In this document: piece after piece, positions 25,901 to 34,606 of the stretch
Layout: the number at the start of each line of letters is the position of its first letter
How positions within the stretch are numbered: position 1 is the first letter of the stretch
NCBI GenBank assembly: GCA_015075745.1
Contig: JABTTW010000001.1
Coordinates: forward strand, 1,984,001-2,048,000
Direction: 5' to 3'
DNA from: Planctomycetia bacterium
Lineage (GTDB): Bacteria; Planctomycetota; Phycisphaerae; UBA1845; UTPLA1
Length of the DNA: 64,000 bases
Program-made: the position numbers and the translations under genes
The notes under the pieces: model-generated
Database searches by the model: none
Told to the model about the DNA's origin: nothing
Seen by the model: only the letters and a program-made list of their open reading frames with translations

Positions 25901-28166
25901 TCAGCGGCGCACCGCCACGCCGACATCAGAGCCAAGCACCATTGCAAACGTCTATCTGAACGGCGGATGGGTCGCTTCGGCGATGGTGGATGCGCTCGAT
26001 TCCGTATGCAGCTTTGGGTCGTACAATGTCTCCCCCGGAACCTATGTGCTGGATGTCCGCTTCGAGGGCGACGATAACCACGCTCCGTCATCATCCGCGC
26101 CATTGTTGATAGAAGTCTCGTCGAATCCTCCGTCGATTGCCGCCACCGATCAGGCCACCGGTATTCACCCGCCGCAAGGCAGCCCTCAGACGGACCTCGC
26201 GCTGCAAGCCCAGCCGACGTTCCCGGTCGCAAGCAAGCCCGTGAGCCTGACAGGGTTTGTGCATTCTCCCAAGCGTGAGGCAATGACGCTGGGCATTCCG
26301 GACGGCGTGCTTGTCTTCAAGGATGGTACCGGGATGAAGGCGCCGATCCTCGGCAAGGCTCGCCTGAACGGGAACGCCGGATCGATCAGGTTGCCCGCCG
26401 GCCTTTCGAGCGGGCCGCACATTGTTCGCCTGGAATACTACGACGCCGGTGAGACGACGCTGCTCAGCAACATTGAGTATTCCGTGACAGTCTTTACCGG
26501 CTCCTCGCTGGTCCTGGCAACGGCCGAGACGAATCCGATCGAAGCAACCAGGCCCAACAAGCTCATCGCGGACGTGTACGACGCCGCCACGCTGAGCGGC
26601 GCGGGAGTCGGGGGCGCCATTGACTTCTACAAAGGCGATCAGCTCATCGGCTCGGCCCCCATCGCGAACGGCCGCGCCGAGCTTCCGTGGACTGCGCCGA
26701 ACGACGAGGGCACGTACTCGATCTCTGCGTTGTTCGCGGGCGGAAACCTGGCACCGGGTGCCGCGAGTTTCCCGTTGGCCGTTATTCCGCCATCCAACAT
26801 TTATCCGCAGAACATGTACATCATGGCCCGCTTGGCGGCGTTGTCGGAGCAGTTTGGCGATGACAACGGGGACATTCCCGTCATGAGACGGCCCAGCTTT
26901 ACCGGGATCACGCAGAACTGCGCCGACCAGACGTACGTTGCCGGTTGTCAGGACACGGTCACTTGCATGCCTCCGAATTCCGAGTTGTTCGAGTGCAGCC
27001 GGGACCTGGCATCGGTGCTGGCCCAAGAATTCGGGCTGGAGCTGGTCTTGGCGAAATATCGTCTCACCCGCTCCCCCCAGAACGTGACCATCGTCGGTCA
27101 GCTCAGCCGCGTGCTGAAGAGAATCGCAGGTGAGTCAGGGCCAGACGGGGATCACCCATTTGAGACGACTTTGCAATTCAAATCCTCTTTTTTCGTGGCC
27201 AAAGACGACGATGCTCTCGTTATCTCCATTCGCGGCACGGATGGCCCGGAGAATGTACACGTCAATAACCAGTTTGAGCCGGCACTCTGGTATCTGCGGC
27301 AGGGCCCGGAATACGTCGTTGCTCATCCGGGCTGGGGGTACATGACCGACCACTTGTATTATGGTGGATTCGGTGGTTTCGTCGGGCTCAAGAGCGTTAT
27401 TGAGCAAAACCGCATCGGCCCCAAGGGACCGCGACGACTCTACCTCACCGGACATGACATGGGCGGGTCTCTCGCTCGGATGGTCATGCTCAGGCTGGCG
27501 ATAGACGGTCTGCGCGACGCGCAAGACAGAGTGTATACCTTCGGGGCGTTTTCAACCGACGCGTACAGTTATTGGATTGGGCTCGGCAAATTTGATGCCG
27601 AGCTTTTGGCTCCACTGGACCCCGGCTACCAGATCGGCTACCTCGGATGCCAGGACGTGACATGCCTGTACCAGCACTTCGGCTTGAACGGCTACACTTA
27701 CACGGTCATGGGAGACCGCGACCGGACGCCCAACAACATGGACGTGCGCACCAAGAAAAAGTGGGATGGGGCGATCAAGCTCAATAACGTCCTGGAGGCC
27801 ATCGAAGACATGGCCGACGACATCACCGATTATTTGGAAGAACACGCACCCTTCTTGAGCGACTGGGGCGCATCCATTGTCTCGTTCTTTGGCGGAGATT
27901 CCAGTGATTCCGCTCCGCTGGACTTGGAGATTCCACGTCCGATCGGATACCACTCCACGTTTTTCAACACCGTCTTTCGAATCAATGCCGACCCGAATGT
28001 CCCCGACGAAACATTCTCGTGGTGGACCTATGAATCTCGGTTCAAGTATCACCATTCGGCCGAATACGTTCGCTTCTGTCTCGAACAGCTTCGGAACCTG
28101 AACCAGGGGTACTACTTCCCGAACAATAACGTACAAGTTCGACAACCGCTGAACCTCCAGCAATAG
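22944..28166 (+). CDS. Giant exported lectin/LamG/Ig protein with a lipase-3-like domain carrying Asp in the nucleophile site
   Basis: About 1740 residues from the ATG at 22944, which has AGAGGA upstream; an ATG at 22917 lacks one. After a signal peptide: a D-C-D-N-N-G-I-Q-D calcium-type repeat, an L-type-lectin-like domain (about 55-290), a LamG/concanavalin-like domain (about 300-520, ending G-Y-W-R-F-E-D), several Ig-like Big_3_5-type repeats (about 620-1310), and from about 1400 an alpha/beta-hydrolase resembling class-3 lipases. That domain keeps the oxyanion strand (V-I-S-I-R-G-T) and the nucleophile elbow, but the elbow reads G-H-D-M-G-G with Asp1505 where Ser is expected. A plausible catalytic His is in G-Y-H-S-T-F near the end. 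Substrate unknown. Confidence 0.88.
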   Translation: MNKLTHERIAARVNRFDLPPQVLCCAWLWMAACLLTSNPAQATDCDNNGIQDNCDTFIGGIAQDFNAETGSSSYVLNGSAIRDSATGAIRLTNNINNLMGSVVFTDLVSMQRNWTATFKYKVGGGNGADGFSMAMLPNCYYSTIANFGEHGSGNYSLAVAFDTFQNMGEPNGNFLAVFSGTTYAKYTDGSNAVNSTIPTIDNNAWHTAQVIYRFGRVTVLIDGTPYITAAEMRFDTVQTANAFIAPTGYLAFGARTGGSNNQHWIDDVTLTVEQGPDCNCNAAPNSAEVIPYSNGYSLYFDPSVFGATRPSVKLLDNLFKNTGTTLTVEGWFRCGRNNQLTREYGIIIGMNNGDITSDDNPSGVTHYTPVIYVGEDGRLRAKWWNGQGDPITTPLPVDDDRWHHFALAGAVNTQSLYLDGALVGTLGGVIDHLDETQNFIGRGKWQGWPGSDQVGGAKSFNGNIDEVKLWNIALTQVQVQQSMFTEMVGSESGLVGYWRFEDGSGNTATDSAPASGASNGTLFYSPVWTVEIGGTDCNENGVEDICDTVCHGMSHLCTTTSAPNCSGLPGCLSMNVFTTCPSPSGIGQEVHFWAQFSPAAPTVLSGEVWWYVNNERVATTPVYVTNQSNLNYFSEYATTLAEYTPGTLSIRGVYVGCETDVNTNPIVFIGSTSHTLQVDPAPDTPCEAAQWVGTTTVSPSNTAVFGEPVIIRTTWHAPNHDLDALLGPVNYFRSPNQLDVFRQALKYNVGEDYSATLVSSTLPLGTYDLDVDYIGPEGEIVQDPFTLNVVPPPNPVKLTMSPPNLIMREGNPQTLRVCVSRLPGLSGSPPSGDIRLECEQAEYDQTLPLEGSGCAEFDVGSLSAGSYVFDATYAGDAAHMRSMTDTRMTVVPTPAVGPTPYGNEIDVIALVNQHELLPAHVNAVAPGVTFQVAVGARNVVAPPEAVEPLLNCLSGPRQGDPAFSPLCIPNDLDRDWDIDMSDVADLQRRTATPTSEPSTIANVYLNGGWVASAMVDALDSVCSFGSYNVSPGTYVLDVRFEGDDNHAPSSSAPLLIEVSSNPPSIAATDQATGIHPPQGSPQTDLALQAQPTFPVASKPVSLTGFVHSPKREAMTLGIPDGVLVFKDGTGMKAPILGKARLNGNAGSIRLPAGLSSGPHIVRLEYYDAGETTLLSNIEYSVTVFTGSSLVLATAETNPIEATRPNKLIADVYDAATLSGAGVGGAIDFYKGDQLIGSAPIANGRAELPWTAPNDEGTYSISALFAGGNLAPGAASFPLAVIPPSNIYPQNMYIMARLAALSEQFGDDNGDIPVMRRPSFTGITQNCADQTYVAGCQDTVTCMPPNSELFECSRDLASVLAQEFGLELVLAKYRLTRSPQNVTIVGQLSRVLKRIAGESGPDGDHPFETTLQFKSSFFVAKDDDALVISIRGTDGPENVHVNNQFEPALWYLRQGPEYVVAHPGWGYMTDHLYYGGFGGFVGLKSVIEQNRIGPKGPRRLYLTGHDMGGSLARMVMLRLAIDGLRDAQDRVYTFGAFSTDAYSYWIGLGKFDAELLAPLDPGYQIGYLGCQDVTCLYQHFGLNGYTYTVMGDRDRTPNNMDVRTKKKWDGAIKLNNVLEAIEDMADDITDYLEEHAPFLSDWGASIVSFFGGDSSDSAPLDLEIPRPIGYHSTFFNTVFRINADPNVPDETFSWWTYESRFKYHHSAEYVRFCLEQLRNLNQGYYFPNNNVQVRQPLNLQQ

Positions 28167-28232
28167 GTGGCCGGGGCTCAAGCGCGCACGAGAATCATGA
28201 ATACGCGGAATCAACTGAACGGGAGCCTTGTG

Positions 28233-29069
28233 ATGAAACCAATTCGAACTCTCATCTTGGTCGCAGCGGTCCTCGTAGTGGTCGTCGCTCCAACTCAGGT
28301 AATGGCGCAAACGGTGACGCTCAGCCTCGCCTCTCCCGAAAACGGCGCCACGATCGTCGTCGGGCAGACCATCCATTGGTCCATCGAATTCACCGTGTCG
28401 CAGGGCGACAACGAGGGACTGGCCTTGCTGACCGCTGACCTGACCCAAGCGTCTACCAATCCCGTGACCATCGACATCCCGCCGGCCACTGCCGTGCCGC
28501 CCGAAATGAACAACTTCGCGCGACCGGCGGGAATCACTAACCCCGGCGGCGTAAACCCTGTGGACGGCTACATGGGCGTTCAACGAGGACCTGGAGGAGC
28601 CCAAAATCTGATGCAGATCGGCGGTGCACAAAATACGTTCGGGGTTGCACGGCCGTCTGGCGCCGGCATCGCGGAAAACACTACCGTGAGCGGAGGGATT
28701 GGACAGTCCGGCAGTGTGTTGCTCACGAGCGGATCATTCACCGCCCCTGCCGCTTGTGGCGCCTATTCGTTCTCCCTAGCCAACGCGATGGCAAACGTGT
28801 TGACCTCCGTCCAATCACCGCCCGCGCAGTCGCTAGTCGCTGAAGCGACAGTGGCCATTGGCACCGGCTCCTTCACCGTCAACATTATCCCAGTCGCCGA
28901 TCTCAACGCCGACTGCGCCGTCGATCCTGTAGACGCCGAGTTAATGGTCGGTGTTCTGATCGGCACCGTCTCCGATCCGCTGACAGTGTCCGGAGCCGAC
29001 TTGAACCACGATGGTCAGTTGAATGGCCTGGACGTTCAATCGTTTGTCAACGCCGCTCTGGCGCCTTAG
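28233..29069 (+). CDS. Exported protein with dockerin-like C-terminus
   Basis: A 278-residue protein from the ATG at 28233, which has GGGAG at a good distance; two in-frame ATGs upstream do not. The signal peptide runs to V-M-A-Q. The body, about 25-215, is low in charge, beta-rich and Gly/Ala-rich, with no known motif. Residues 220-278 are a dockerin-like pair (D-L-N-A-D-C-A-V-D-P-V-D, D-L-N-H-D-G-Q-L-N-G-L-D). It follows the giant lipase-like gene by 66 bases in the same direction, so co-transcription is likely. Function unknown. Confidence 0.8.
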   Translation: MKPIRTLILVAAVLVVVVAPTQVMAQTVTLSLASPENGATIVVGQTIHWSIEFTVSQGDNEGLALLTADLTQASTNPVTIDIPPATAVPPEMNNFARPAGITNPGGVNPVDGYMGVQRGPGGAQNLMQIGGAQNTFGVARPSGAGIAENTTVSGGIGQSGSVLLTSGSFTAPAACGAYSFSLANAMANVLTSVQSPPAQSLVAEATVAIGTGSFTVNIIPVADLNADCAVDPVDAELMVGVLIGTVSDPLTVSGADLNHDGQLNGLDVQSFVNAALAP

Positions 29070-29733
29070 CGCTTCGATGAAGTCGTCACCGACGTGCAAA
29101 ACGATCTATCATGAGATGTGACGTTACTGTTGGACTTACAACTTTCACGGTTTCACGATCTACTCGTAGGATGCCTTTGCGAAGCAAAGCCAGATGTTCG
29201 CTCGAATCGAGCGAATGAACAACGAAGTTTCGGACGACATCTTGATTATGTTGATCCGATGAAGACCGTTAAGGGAAACTGAATGCACACGGACGCCAGT
29301 AAAGGTTCTCTGGGCCGCGAATCTGCGTTTTCGACCCCGCCAAGTGGGAATCACCGGGCGCATTGCAACAATTAAATGACAGCAGGAGCTGTTGGCGCGC
29401 GAGAACAAAGTTCGCCATGTGGACGAAGAGGGCAGTGGCAGGCTCGGGGCCTCTAGGAAATTTACTGTAACGACAAGTCAGGCTGGCATGACTAGATGAC
29501 GCATGATTTCTAGCTCTCCTGTTGAATCAGAAACGAATACCAGCGCAGTATCTGCTTGAATTAAAATGGGTTGAGGGTATCAACGCCATCTGTACGTCGG
29601 TGTTTGGTGCAGACCCATTTGGAATGGCGGAACAGTAATCTTCTTGGGCCTACGATAAGGAAGTCGCTGAAGCATTGAGTATTTCCAGTAAAATCGCCAC
29701 TCTTGTCTATCTGCATGTTTTCTTGACAACTTC
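29070..29733. other. Gene-free stretch with two adjacent hairpins
   Basis: No gene is supported. Two hairpins lie side by side: CTTTGC-GAA-GCAAAG at 29175-29189 and TTCGCTCGA-A-TCGAGCGAA at 29197-29215. They follow the dockerin gene by about 105 bases, without T-runs. Confidence 0.5.
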
Positions 29734-29994
29734 TCACCGTTTTCGCAGGTCATTATTCGGCTTCGCACTGGGATCCCATGGGGAGCACCCAATTGAAAGC
29801 GCCTGCAAGGCGGCTTCTGTTTCCTCGATTGGACACTTGCTGATTTCCAGTAGCCCGACCCCGGCGTCTATGCTTTCCAATAGCAAGCGAATTCTCGGTA
29901 CTAACGACGGCCCCTGGGTCGGATCGCGTAGCGCCCGTGCATAATACAGTCTTGCGCGTTCAATTACCTCGGCACGGGTTGATTTGTCGTTCAT
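29734..29994 (-). CDS. Small hypothetical protein
   Basis: An 86-residue protein, ATG at 29994. The first 65 residues look like a soluble helical protein (R-A-E-V-I-E-R-A-R-L-Y-Y-A-R-A-L, then L-L-L-E-S-I-D-A-G-V-G-L-L-E-I). No motif and no strong ribosome site. It precedes a larger unknown gene on the same strand boundary. It is accepted only because its composition is protein-like; family unknown. Confidence 0.45.
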   Translation of the reverse strand: MNDKSTRAEVIERARLYYARALRDPTQGPSLVPRIRLLLESIDAGVGLLEISKCPIEETEAALQALSIGCSPWDPSAKPNNDLRKR

Positions 29995-30053
29995 AGGCGG
30001 TATCAGTCATTCGTCGTTACCTGCCTTTCAGCATACATATCTGGAGCTCTTAA

Positions 30054-31301
30054 TCAATCGTTTTCTTGCTTGGTCGAGGACTTGGCGCTGAGAAGCACTT
30101 CGTAGAATCTCAACATCCGTTGGCGTCCAAGAGGAGATTTGTGCGTAACCACCGAGAAGAGCGATGCGAGGCCCAAGCTGGTCAAGAATCGAGCGATTAG
30201 CGACGCCGGGTGTATTGCGCCCTGTATCAATTCAGACGACATTGCAGCGGCGGTAGAAACCACCGCGCTCAATTGCACTCCCTGCAGCGCAGCCCGCATG
30301 TGTTTATTGACTGTTTGGTCCTTAATCTCTCGCCGCAGTTGATCAGCCCTGATGTATATTTCATCTAAGTTGTCGCGAAAGGCCTCGTTCGCATCTTTGC
30401 CCGCTTCGATTGCCACCTCGGTCTTAACCAGGACTCGCCCCAACGCACTCCTGTACTCCTCAAATTCGTCAGATTGCATGCGGATCGCTACAAACTCGAG
30501 ATCGGAAACATCGTCGATGGCCGGAAGGTAGAGAGTTTTTAGTAAGCGTGCTCCGGACTCCACCTTCTCACTGGGCCGAACAGATTCCCGCACGAGGTTT
30601 ACTATTGCAGCATAGACAACGCTGCCCGCGCGATCGATATACGCTAGGTTGCCATTGATGTTGCTAGCATTGATGATATCCATGAATGCACATCTTACGG
30701 CGCTTCCAATGGACTGGCGTCTCTCTTTGGCGGATACCGATGGCGAGACGACATATTTCATTGCTTCCGCGTATTCCGGCTGAAGGAGAAGCTCAGTAAG
30801 TTCCTCAGTTAATAAGTCATCCTGCATATCGCCGGTCACGGTGAATAAGGGCGCGTATCCCACGACAGAAAACACATGATGCCGCAATAGAACGTGATTA
30901 TTACGGCACCATTCCAATAGCGATGCGGGATAGCTGTTCGCTTCTTGCCTGTTGCGAGCACAACGGTAATCGACCCCGACGTCGCCCATTGGAATTACGA
31001 CTTCTCGATGTCCAAGGGCGACTTGCTTCACGGCACGGGTAGTTTGGGGGACTGTCGGATCGTGTGCCGCAATTATTGGGTTGGTAAGCATGTCTAGCAT
31101 CACTGTGTCGGCTGGAAATGCTTGGGTATTGGCGTTGCGCAAATAATAGTCGATGGCATCCACTAAATCGTCAAGCTGTGACGAAGCGAGTTTTGCAATC
31201 GCGCTACGAGACACCGTCTCAATATTTGTTCCAAGGAAATTCTCGAAGACGTCTAGCAGTGACGGACGGTCCACATTCTCATCGTTCTTGAACTTGCCCA
31301 T
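30054..31301 (-). CDS. Hypothetical protein, 415 residues
   Basis: I do not recognise the family. The protein is soluble through most of its length, with mixed helices and strands, and a long helical stretch at about 275-335 (E-E-Y-R-S-A-L-G-R-V-L, N-L-D-E-I-Y-I-R-A-D-Q-L-R-R-E). A hydrophobic segment near 355-390 (V-S-T-A-A-A-M, L-G-L-A-S-L-F-S-V-V) could contact membrane. There is no signal peptide. Base composition is lower in G+C than the neighbouring surface-protein genes, which hints at acquisition. It might be a phage- or defence-related accessory gene, but nothing in the sequence proves it. Confidence 0.7.
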   Translation of the reverse strand: MGKFKNDENVDRPSLLDVFENFLGTNIETVSRSAIAKLASSQLDDLVDAIDYYLRNANTQAFPADTVMLDMLTNPIIAAHDPTVPQTTRAVKQVALGHREVVIPMGDVGVDYRCARNRQEANSYPASLLEWCRNNHVLLRHHVFSVVGYAPLFTVTGDMQDDLLTEELTELLLQPEYAEAMKYVVSPSVSAKERRQSIGSAVRCAFMDIINASNINGNLAYIDRAGSVVYAAIVNLVRESVRPSEKVESGARLLKTLYLPAIDDVSDLEFVAIRMQSDEFEEYRSALGRVLVKTEVAIEAGKDANEAFRDNLDEIYIRADQLRREIKDQTVNKHMRAALQGVQLSAVVSTAAAMSSELIQGAIHPASLIARFLTSLGLASLFSVVTHKSPLGRQRMLRFYEVLLSAKSSTKQEND

Positions 31302-31473
31302 TTGATCATTCTATCAGCGGCCTCGAAAAAGTAATGCGAGCGCTCGTCAAGGCAACGTGGTGATTCCTGCGAGCGCAAAATGCGATTGCCGTTGCGCTGT
31401 CTTTTCCGGCGACTGCCCATCAATGCGTTGCTATGAGGGTGGCGTAGAGACCAAGCGACAGCGGCCGGTCAAC

Positions 31474-31503
31474 TAAAAAACAAAGCCCGCGGTGAGCGGG
31501 CTT
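31474..31503 (-). terminator. Intrinsic terminator of the candidate small RNA
   Basis: Stem AAGCCCGC / GCGGGCTT with a 5-base loop, followed on the minus strand by TG and six T. This is one of the clearest terminators in the window. Confidence 0.8.
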
Positions 31504-31559
31504 CGGGTCCCAAACTCTCGGGCCGGAGAGTTAGAGAAAGGAGGCTCTCAATGGGACCT
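31474..31559 (-). ncRNA. Candidate small RNA with three-way junction and exposed CCTCCTTT loop
   Basis: About 86 nt. An outer stem pairs 31506-31512 with 31552-31558 (GGTCCCA / TGGGACC). Inside are one arm of AACTCTC / GAGAGTT (31513-31519 with 31526-31532) and one arm of AGAG / CTCT (31533-31536 with 31545-31548). In the minus-strand RNA the second arm presents an 8-base CCTCCTTT loop, complementary to Shine-Dalgarno sequences. It ends in a strong intrinsic terminator with a T-run, and an extended -10 promoter places the expected first base at 31559, right at the outer stem. Alternatively, the plus strand encodes AAAGGAGG-6 nt-ATG and a 12-codon mini-ORF at 31551-31589, but the terminator favours the minus strand. 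No matching RNA family comes to mind. Confidence 0.55.
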
Positions 31560-31565
31560 ACGAGT

Positions 31566-31574
31566 AGTGTAGCA
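31566..31574 (-). promoter_or_regulatory. Extended -10 promoter of the candidate small RNA
   Basis: On the minus strand TGCTACACT is a TGn-extended -10 (TACACT). The -35 candidate TGGATT (31594-31589) is at 17-base spacing but weak. The spacing to A31559 is six bases, a normal distance to a start site. Confidence 0.5.
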
Positions 31575-31658
31575 ATCTCCGCTGACTGAATCCAGCCCAT
31601 GGAGCAGTTCCATACTATTAAGTTTCAGCGTGAGAATGCACGAGCTGCCATATCAACA

Positions 31659-31696
31659 AAAGCAGGCGGGCCCGTCCAGTTGCTGGACGAGCCCGC
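31659..31696 (-). terminator. Intrinsic terminator after the calcium-repeat surface gene
   Basis: A 14-bp stem (31666-31679 with 31683-31696, one G-T wobble) with a 3-base loop, then CTGCTTTTG on the minus strand. It begins 34 bases after the stop codon at 31730 and separates that gene from the small RNA. Confidence 0.75.
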
Positions 31697-31729
31697 TTTG
31701 TTCAAGAATTCACAAAGTGCAATGTCCGA

Positions 31730-33382
31730 TCAGGGTTTCTGAGCGGGCAATCCTAGCTCCTGTAACTTAGCTACCATCGCCGTAAACTGCTCGTCCATTC
31801 CGGCTTCGCAATCCAAGCCCCAGCATTGGGCGATTGCCCAGTCGTAGAATGCCTCCCAGGCCTCTTCTTCCGACCACTCGGATTCCGACATCATGGACTC
31901 GCCGCCACCGCCTCCCATGAGGCTCTCTTCTTCGCATTCATCGGGAATGCCGTTGGTGTCGGTGTCCTCGCTGATTTCGGCCTCGATGTCACAGCCGTCG
32001 GGAATACCGTTGGAATTGCAGTCACCGCAGGCCGGATCGCTTTCGCAATCGGCGATGTCGCATTCGTCGGGAATTCCGTTGGTATTGCAGTCCAGGCTCC
32101 CGAACGGTGGGGCAAGGGCGAGATTGCACTCGTCGGGATAGCCATCCTCGTTGCAGTCCGGGCTAACCCATTCGTCTCCGTCCGGATCGGTGATGTCAAC
32201 GTCGCAATCATCCGGAACACCGTTGGTGTTGCAGTCATCCTCGCACTCGTCGGGGATGCCGTTGGTGTTACAGTCAGCACTCGTCGTCTCTGAGATATCC
32301 CACGCATCCGGAATTCCATTGGTGTTGCAGTCCGGTTCACATTCGTCCGGCACGCCGTTGGTATTCACGTCGTCGCTGGTTTCTTCGGAAATGTCCCATG
32401 AGTCGGGGATTCCGTTCCTATTGCAATCATCTTCGCACCCGTCGGGAATTCCGTTGTCATTCACGTCCGTCGCGCAGTCGGACTCGCAGTACCACGGCCC
32501 GCCTTCCGCCGTCGAGTTCTCGTCGATTTCGCACTCATCGGGAATACCGTTAGCGTTGCAGTCTAAGCTGTTTCCGAGGAACAGATCATTTTCGTCCGAG
32601 ATTCCGTTGTCGTTGCAATCGATCGGTTCGTATCTCGGCGTCGCGCAGGTTCCTCCGGTAAGCAGGAGAGTCACGAAGGCGGGCAAGTCTTCAAGCGTGA
32701 TTGCCGCGTCTTCCACGATGTCAGCAGCGCACATCGAAATAAGGCAAGAGCTGGGAGACATGAGCAGGTTGACGAATCCCTGAATGTCCTTTCCATCGAT
32801 GTCGGTATCGCCGTTCACGTCCCCCTTGCAGCACGGCACGGCAGGAATCAATGCGAGGTCGCACAGGAAGGGGGTAATGGGTGTCGATTCAGAAGGGCAT
32901 GTGCCATTGAATTGCACCCGAACCTGCACAAACCGTCCGACAATGCTGACAAGCGAAACGCCGCTGTCGGCCACTTCGGCGTATGGGATGGCGGCAAGAT
33001 CGGTCTCGCGGTCGGCCGCCCTTACGAAGACTCGCAGTTCATCTTCTCGCGGTCCGCAGACTTCATGGTTCCAGGCGATTCTCGCCCATTCCTGGCCGAA
33101 GATGCCGCCGTCATAGACATCCGTCCATACCGCCGTGCCGGTAATCAAGTGAGTCTGCGTACTGGTCATGCCACCCAGAATGTCGATCGGTTCACCTGGA
33201 TAAGCCGATCCGTTGTTTGCTTCGTCGTCGTTTAAGGGGATTACAAGGTCCGTGTCACCCAAACCGCTATCTGCATCTGGATCGATACGGCGAATCGAGC
33301 CATCGTGCTGCTTACGGCACAACACCCAGACCTTGCCGACAGAATCCACGGAAGGGCGCGACGGGGTGGCACTCGCCCTCAA
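31730..33382 (-). CDS. C-terminal part of a frameshifted calcium-repeat surface protein
   Basis: 550 codons, opened only by a TTG inside coding-like sequence; the true gene starts at 36288 and reaches this frame after six indels. About residues 185-255 are dockerin-like (G-D-V-N-G-D-T-D-I-D-G-K-D). From 255 to 500 come about twelve copies of D-C-N-x-N-G-[IV]-P-D-[ED]-C, a thrombospondin-type-3-like calcium-binding repeat common in planctomycetes. A Gly/Glu-rich spacer (M-G-G-G-G-G-E-S) and a short helical end with Trp and Cys follow. No PEP-CTERM tail is seen. A terminator lies just downstream. Confidence 0.75.
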   Translation of the reverse strand: MRASATPSRPSVDSVGKVWVLCRKQHDGSIRRIDPDADSGLGDTDLVIPLNDDEANNGSAYPGEPIDILGGMTSTQTHLITGTAVWTDVYDGGIFGQEWARIAWNHEVCGPREDELRVFVRAADRETDLAAIPYAEVADSGVSLVSIVGRFVQVRVQFNGTCPSESTPITPFLCDLALIPAVPCCKGDVNGDTDIDGKDIQGFVNLLMSPSSCLISMCAADIVEDAAITLEDLPAFVTLLLTGGTCATPRYEPIDCNDNGISDENDLFLGNSLDCNANGIPDECEIDENSTAEGGPWYCESDCATDVNDNGIPDGCEDDCNRNGIPDSWDISEETSDDVNTNGVPDECEPDCNTNGIPDAWDISETTSADCNTNGIPDECEDDCNTNGVPDDCDVDITDPDGDEWVSPDCNEDGYPDECNLALAPPFGSLDCNTNGIPDECDIADCESDPACGDCNSNGIPDGCDIEAEISEDTDTNGIPDECEEESLMGGGGGESMMSESEWSEEEAWEAFYDWAIAQCWGLDCEAGMDEQFTAMVAKLQELGLPAQKP

Positions 33383-34606
33383 ACCCCGGACTCATATCAA
33401 TGGCATTGACGTAACTGCCGCCGTTGGTCAATCGCGAGACGTTGTCAGACCCCTTGTTGGCGGTCCATACCTGATCATCCACGGTTCGCACGGTCACACT
33501 TCCCATCGCCGTGTTGCCGGACCCAAGGCCATACTCCGTTGTCGTGCCGCTTGGAGGACGACCTTGAAGACCTTGTTCACGCCATTGCTGCCGACCCACG
33601 GACTCCCTGAGTGTCCATGGCGATGCCGGAAGTTCGGTTGCCCGGACCGGAGATTTCGGTGATTGAAGTGACACTGGTGGAATCCACTTTGATCAACTCG
33701 CCGTCATCGGACGTGAGCCAAAGAAAACCGGCGCAGTCGATGGGTCCATCGAACGCTCCGCGATTATAAGGATTCTCATAGAACTCCGTGTTGCTTCCCG
33801 TAAGGGGTTGGGCTGAGAATCCGTCGAGCTTCTGGTGCCAGTTCGTGGAATCCAGGCCACCCACCCATACGTCATTGTTTCGATCCACGAGTGCTACTTT
33901 GCTTTCAAGGGTCTTGAGGCGTGTATATCTCAGGATGCACTCGTCCTCGGCATTCTCGACGCCGTCTTTGCCATCTCCGGCACCTGGATCGTCCTTGCCG
34001 TTGTAGTTCCCCAATCAAGAATATCAGTCAAACCGCTCGACGTACGAATGAGTCCATCGCCGTCCCTGTCTTCACACGTACAGTAATCGAATGGAGGCTG
34101 GAGATATCCGCCGTTGGAATCGGATACGCCACTGGCGTTGACACGCGTACCGCCGATTACCATTCCGATCTTCGTGACGGAACCGCCCTCGCTACCCGTA
34201 AACGGCGATCCGCTATCTCCATAATTCGTGATCCAAACCGAACCATCCAGATCTACGGTGAGTCCGAGAGGATTTCTTGATACTGGGGAAGGCTGCCGTT
34301 ATCCGTCGATTTATGGTACACCGGCCCGGTGCGATACTCCCCCTTAATGGCGTCTTGTTCGTTTCCGGTCGATGGCGTTTCGTCGCTTCGGATCAGTAAG
34401 ACAGTACCGCGTCCGGAACCAGGAACCCAAATGTACGGAAGACATGATGTTTCGTTTGGCGGGTTCTTTTGCAGACCTGTTTCCACGCCCGTCGTACCGA
34501 ACATGCTGGAGTTGATGAAAATGCCTTCTTCAAAATCCTCGTCGGTCGTCCAGCGGCTTAAGGCGGGGCGATCTCGCATACGTCGGCGGATTCGTTTTCG
34601 TCGCAA
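33312..34606 (-). pseudogene. Frameshifted central segment of the same surface protein
   Basis: Protein-like sequence passes through several frames: D-E-D-F-E-E-G-I-F-I-N (34606 frame), then D-L-D-G-S-V-W-I-T-N-Y (34270-34010), D-R-N-N-D-V-W-V-G-G-L (34008-33605), S-N-G-V-N-K-V-F-K-V-V-L (about 33605-33557), T-V-D-D-Q-V-W-T-A-N-K-G (33550-33368), then the downstream frame. The recurring V-W-[IVT] units look like a beta-propeller. Each frame change is repaired by adding or removing one base at a homopolymer or short run: 34565-34568, 34273-34275, 34009-34012, 33605-33607, about 33553-33557, and 33363-33366. Either the gene is dead or the read is faulty here. Confidence 0.75.

Noticed and set aside
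31551..31589. Plus-strand 12-codon peptide with a perfect ribosome site
   Set aside because: The terminator with T-run and the promoter both point to the minus strand; kept only as an alternative.
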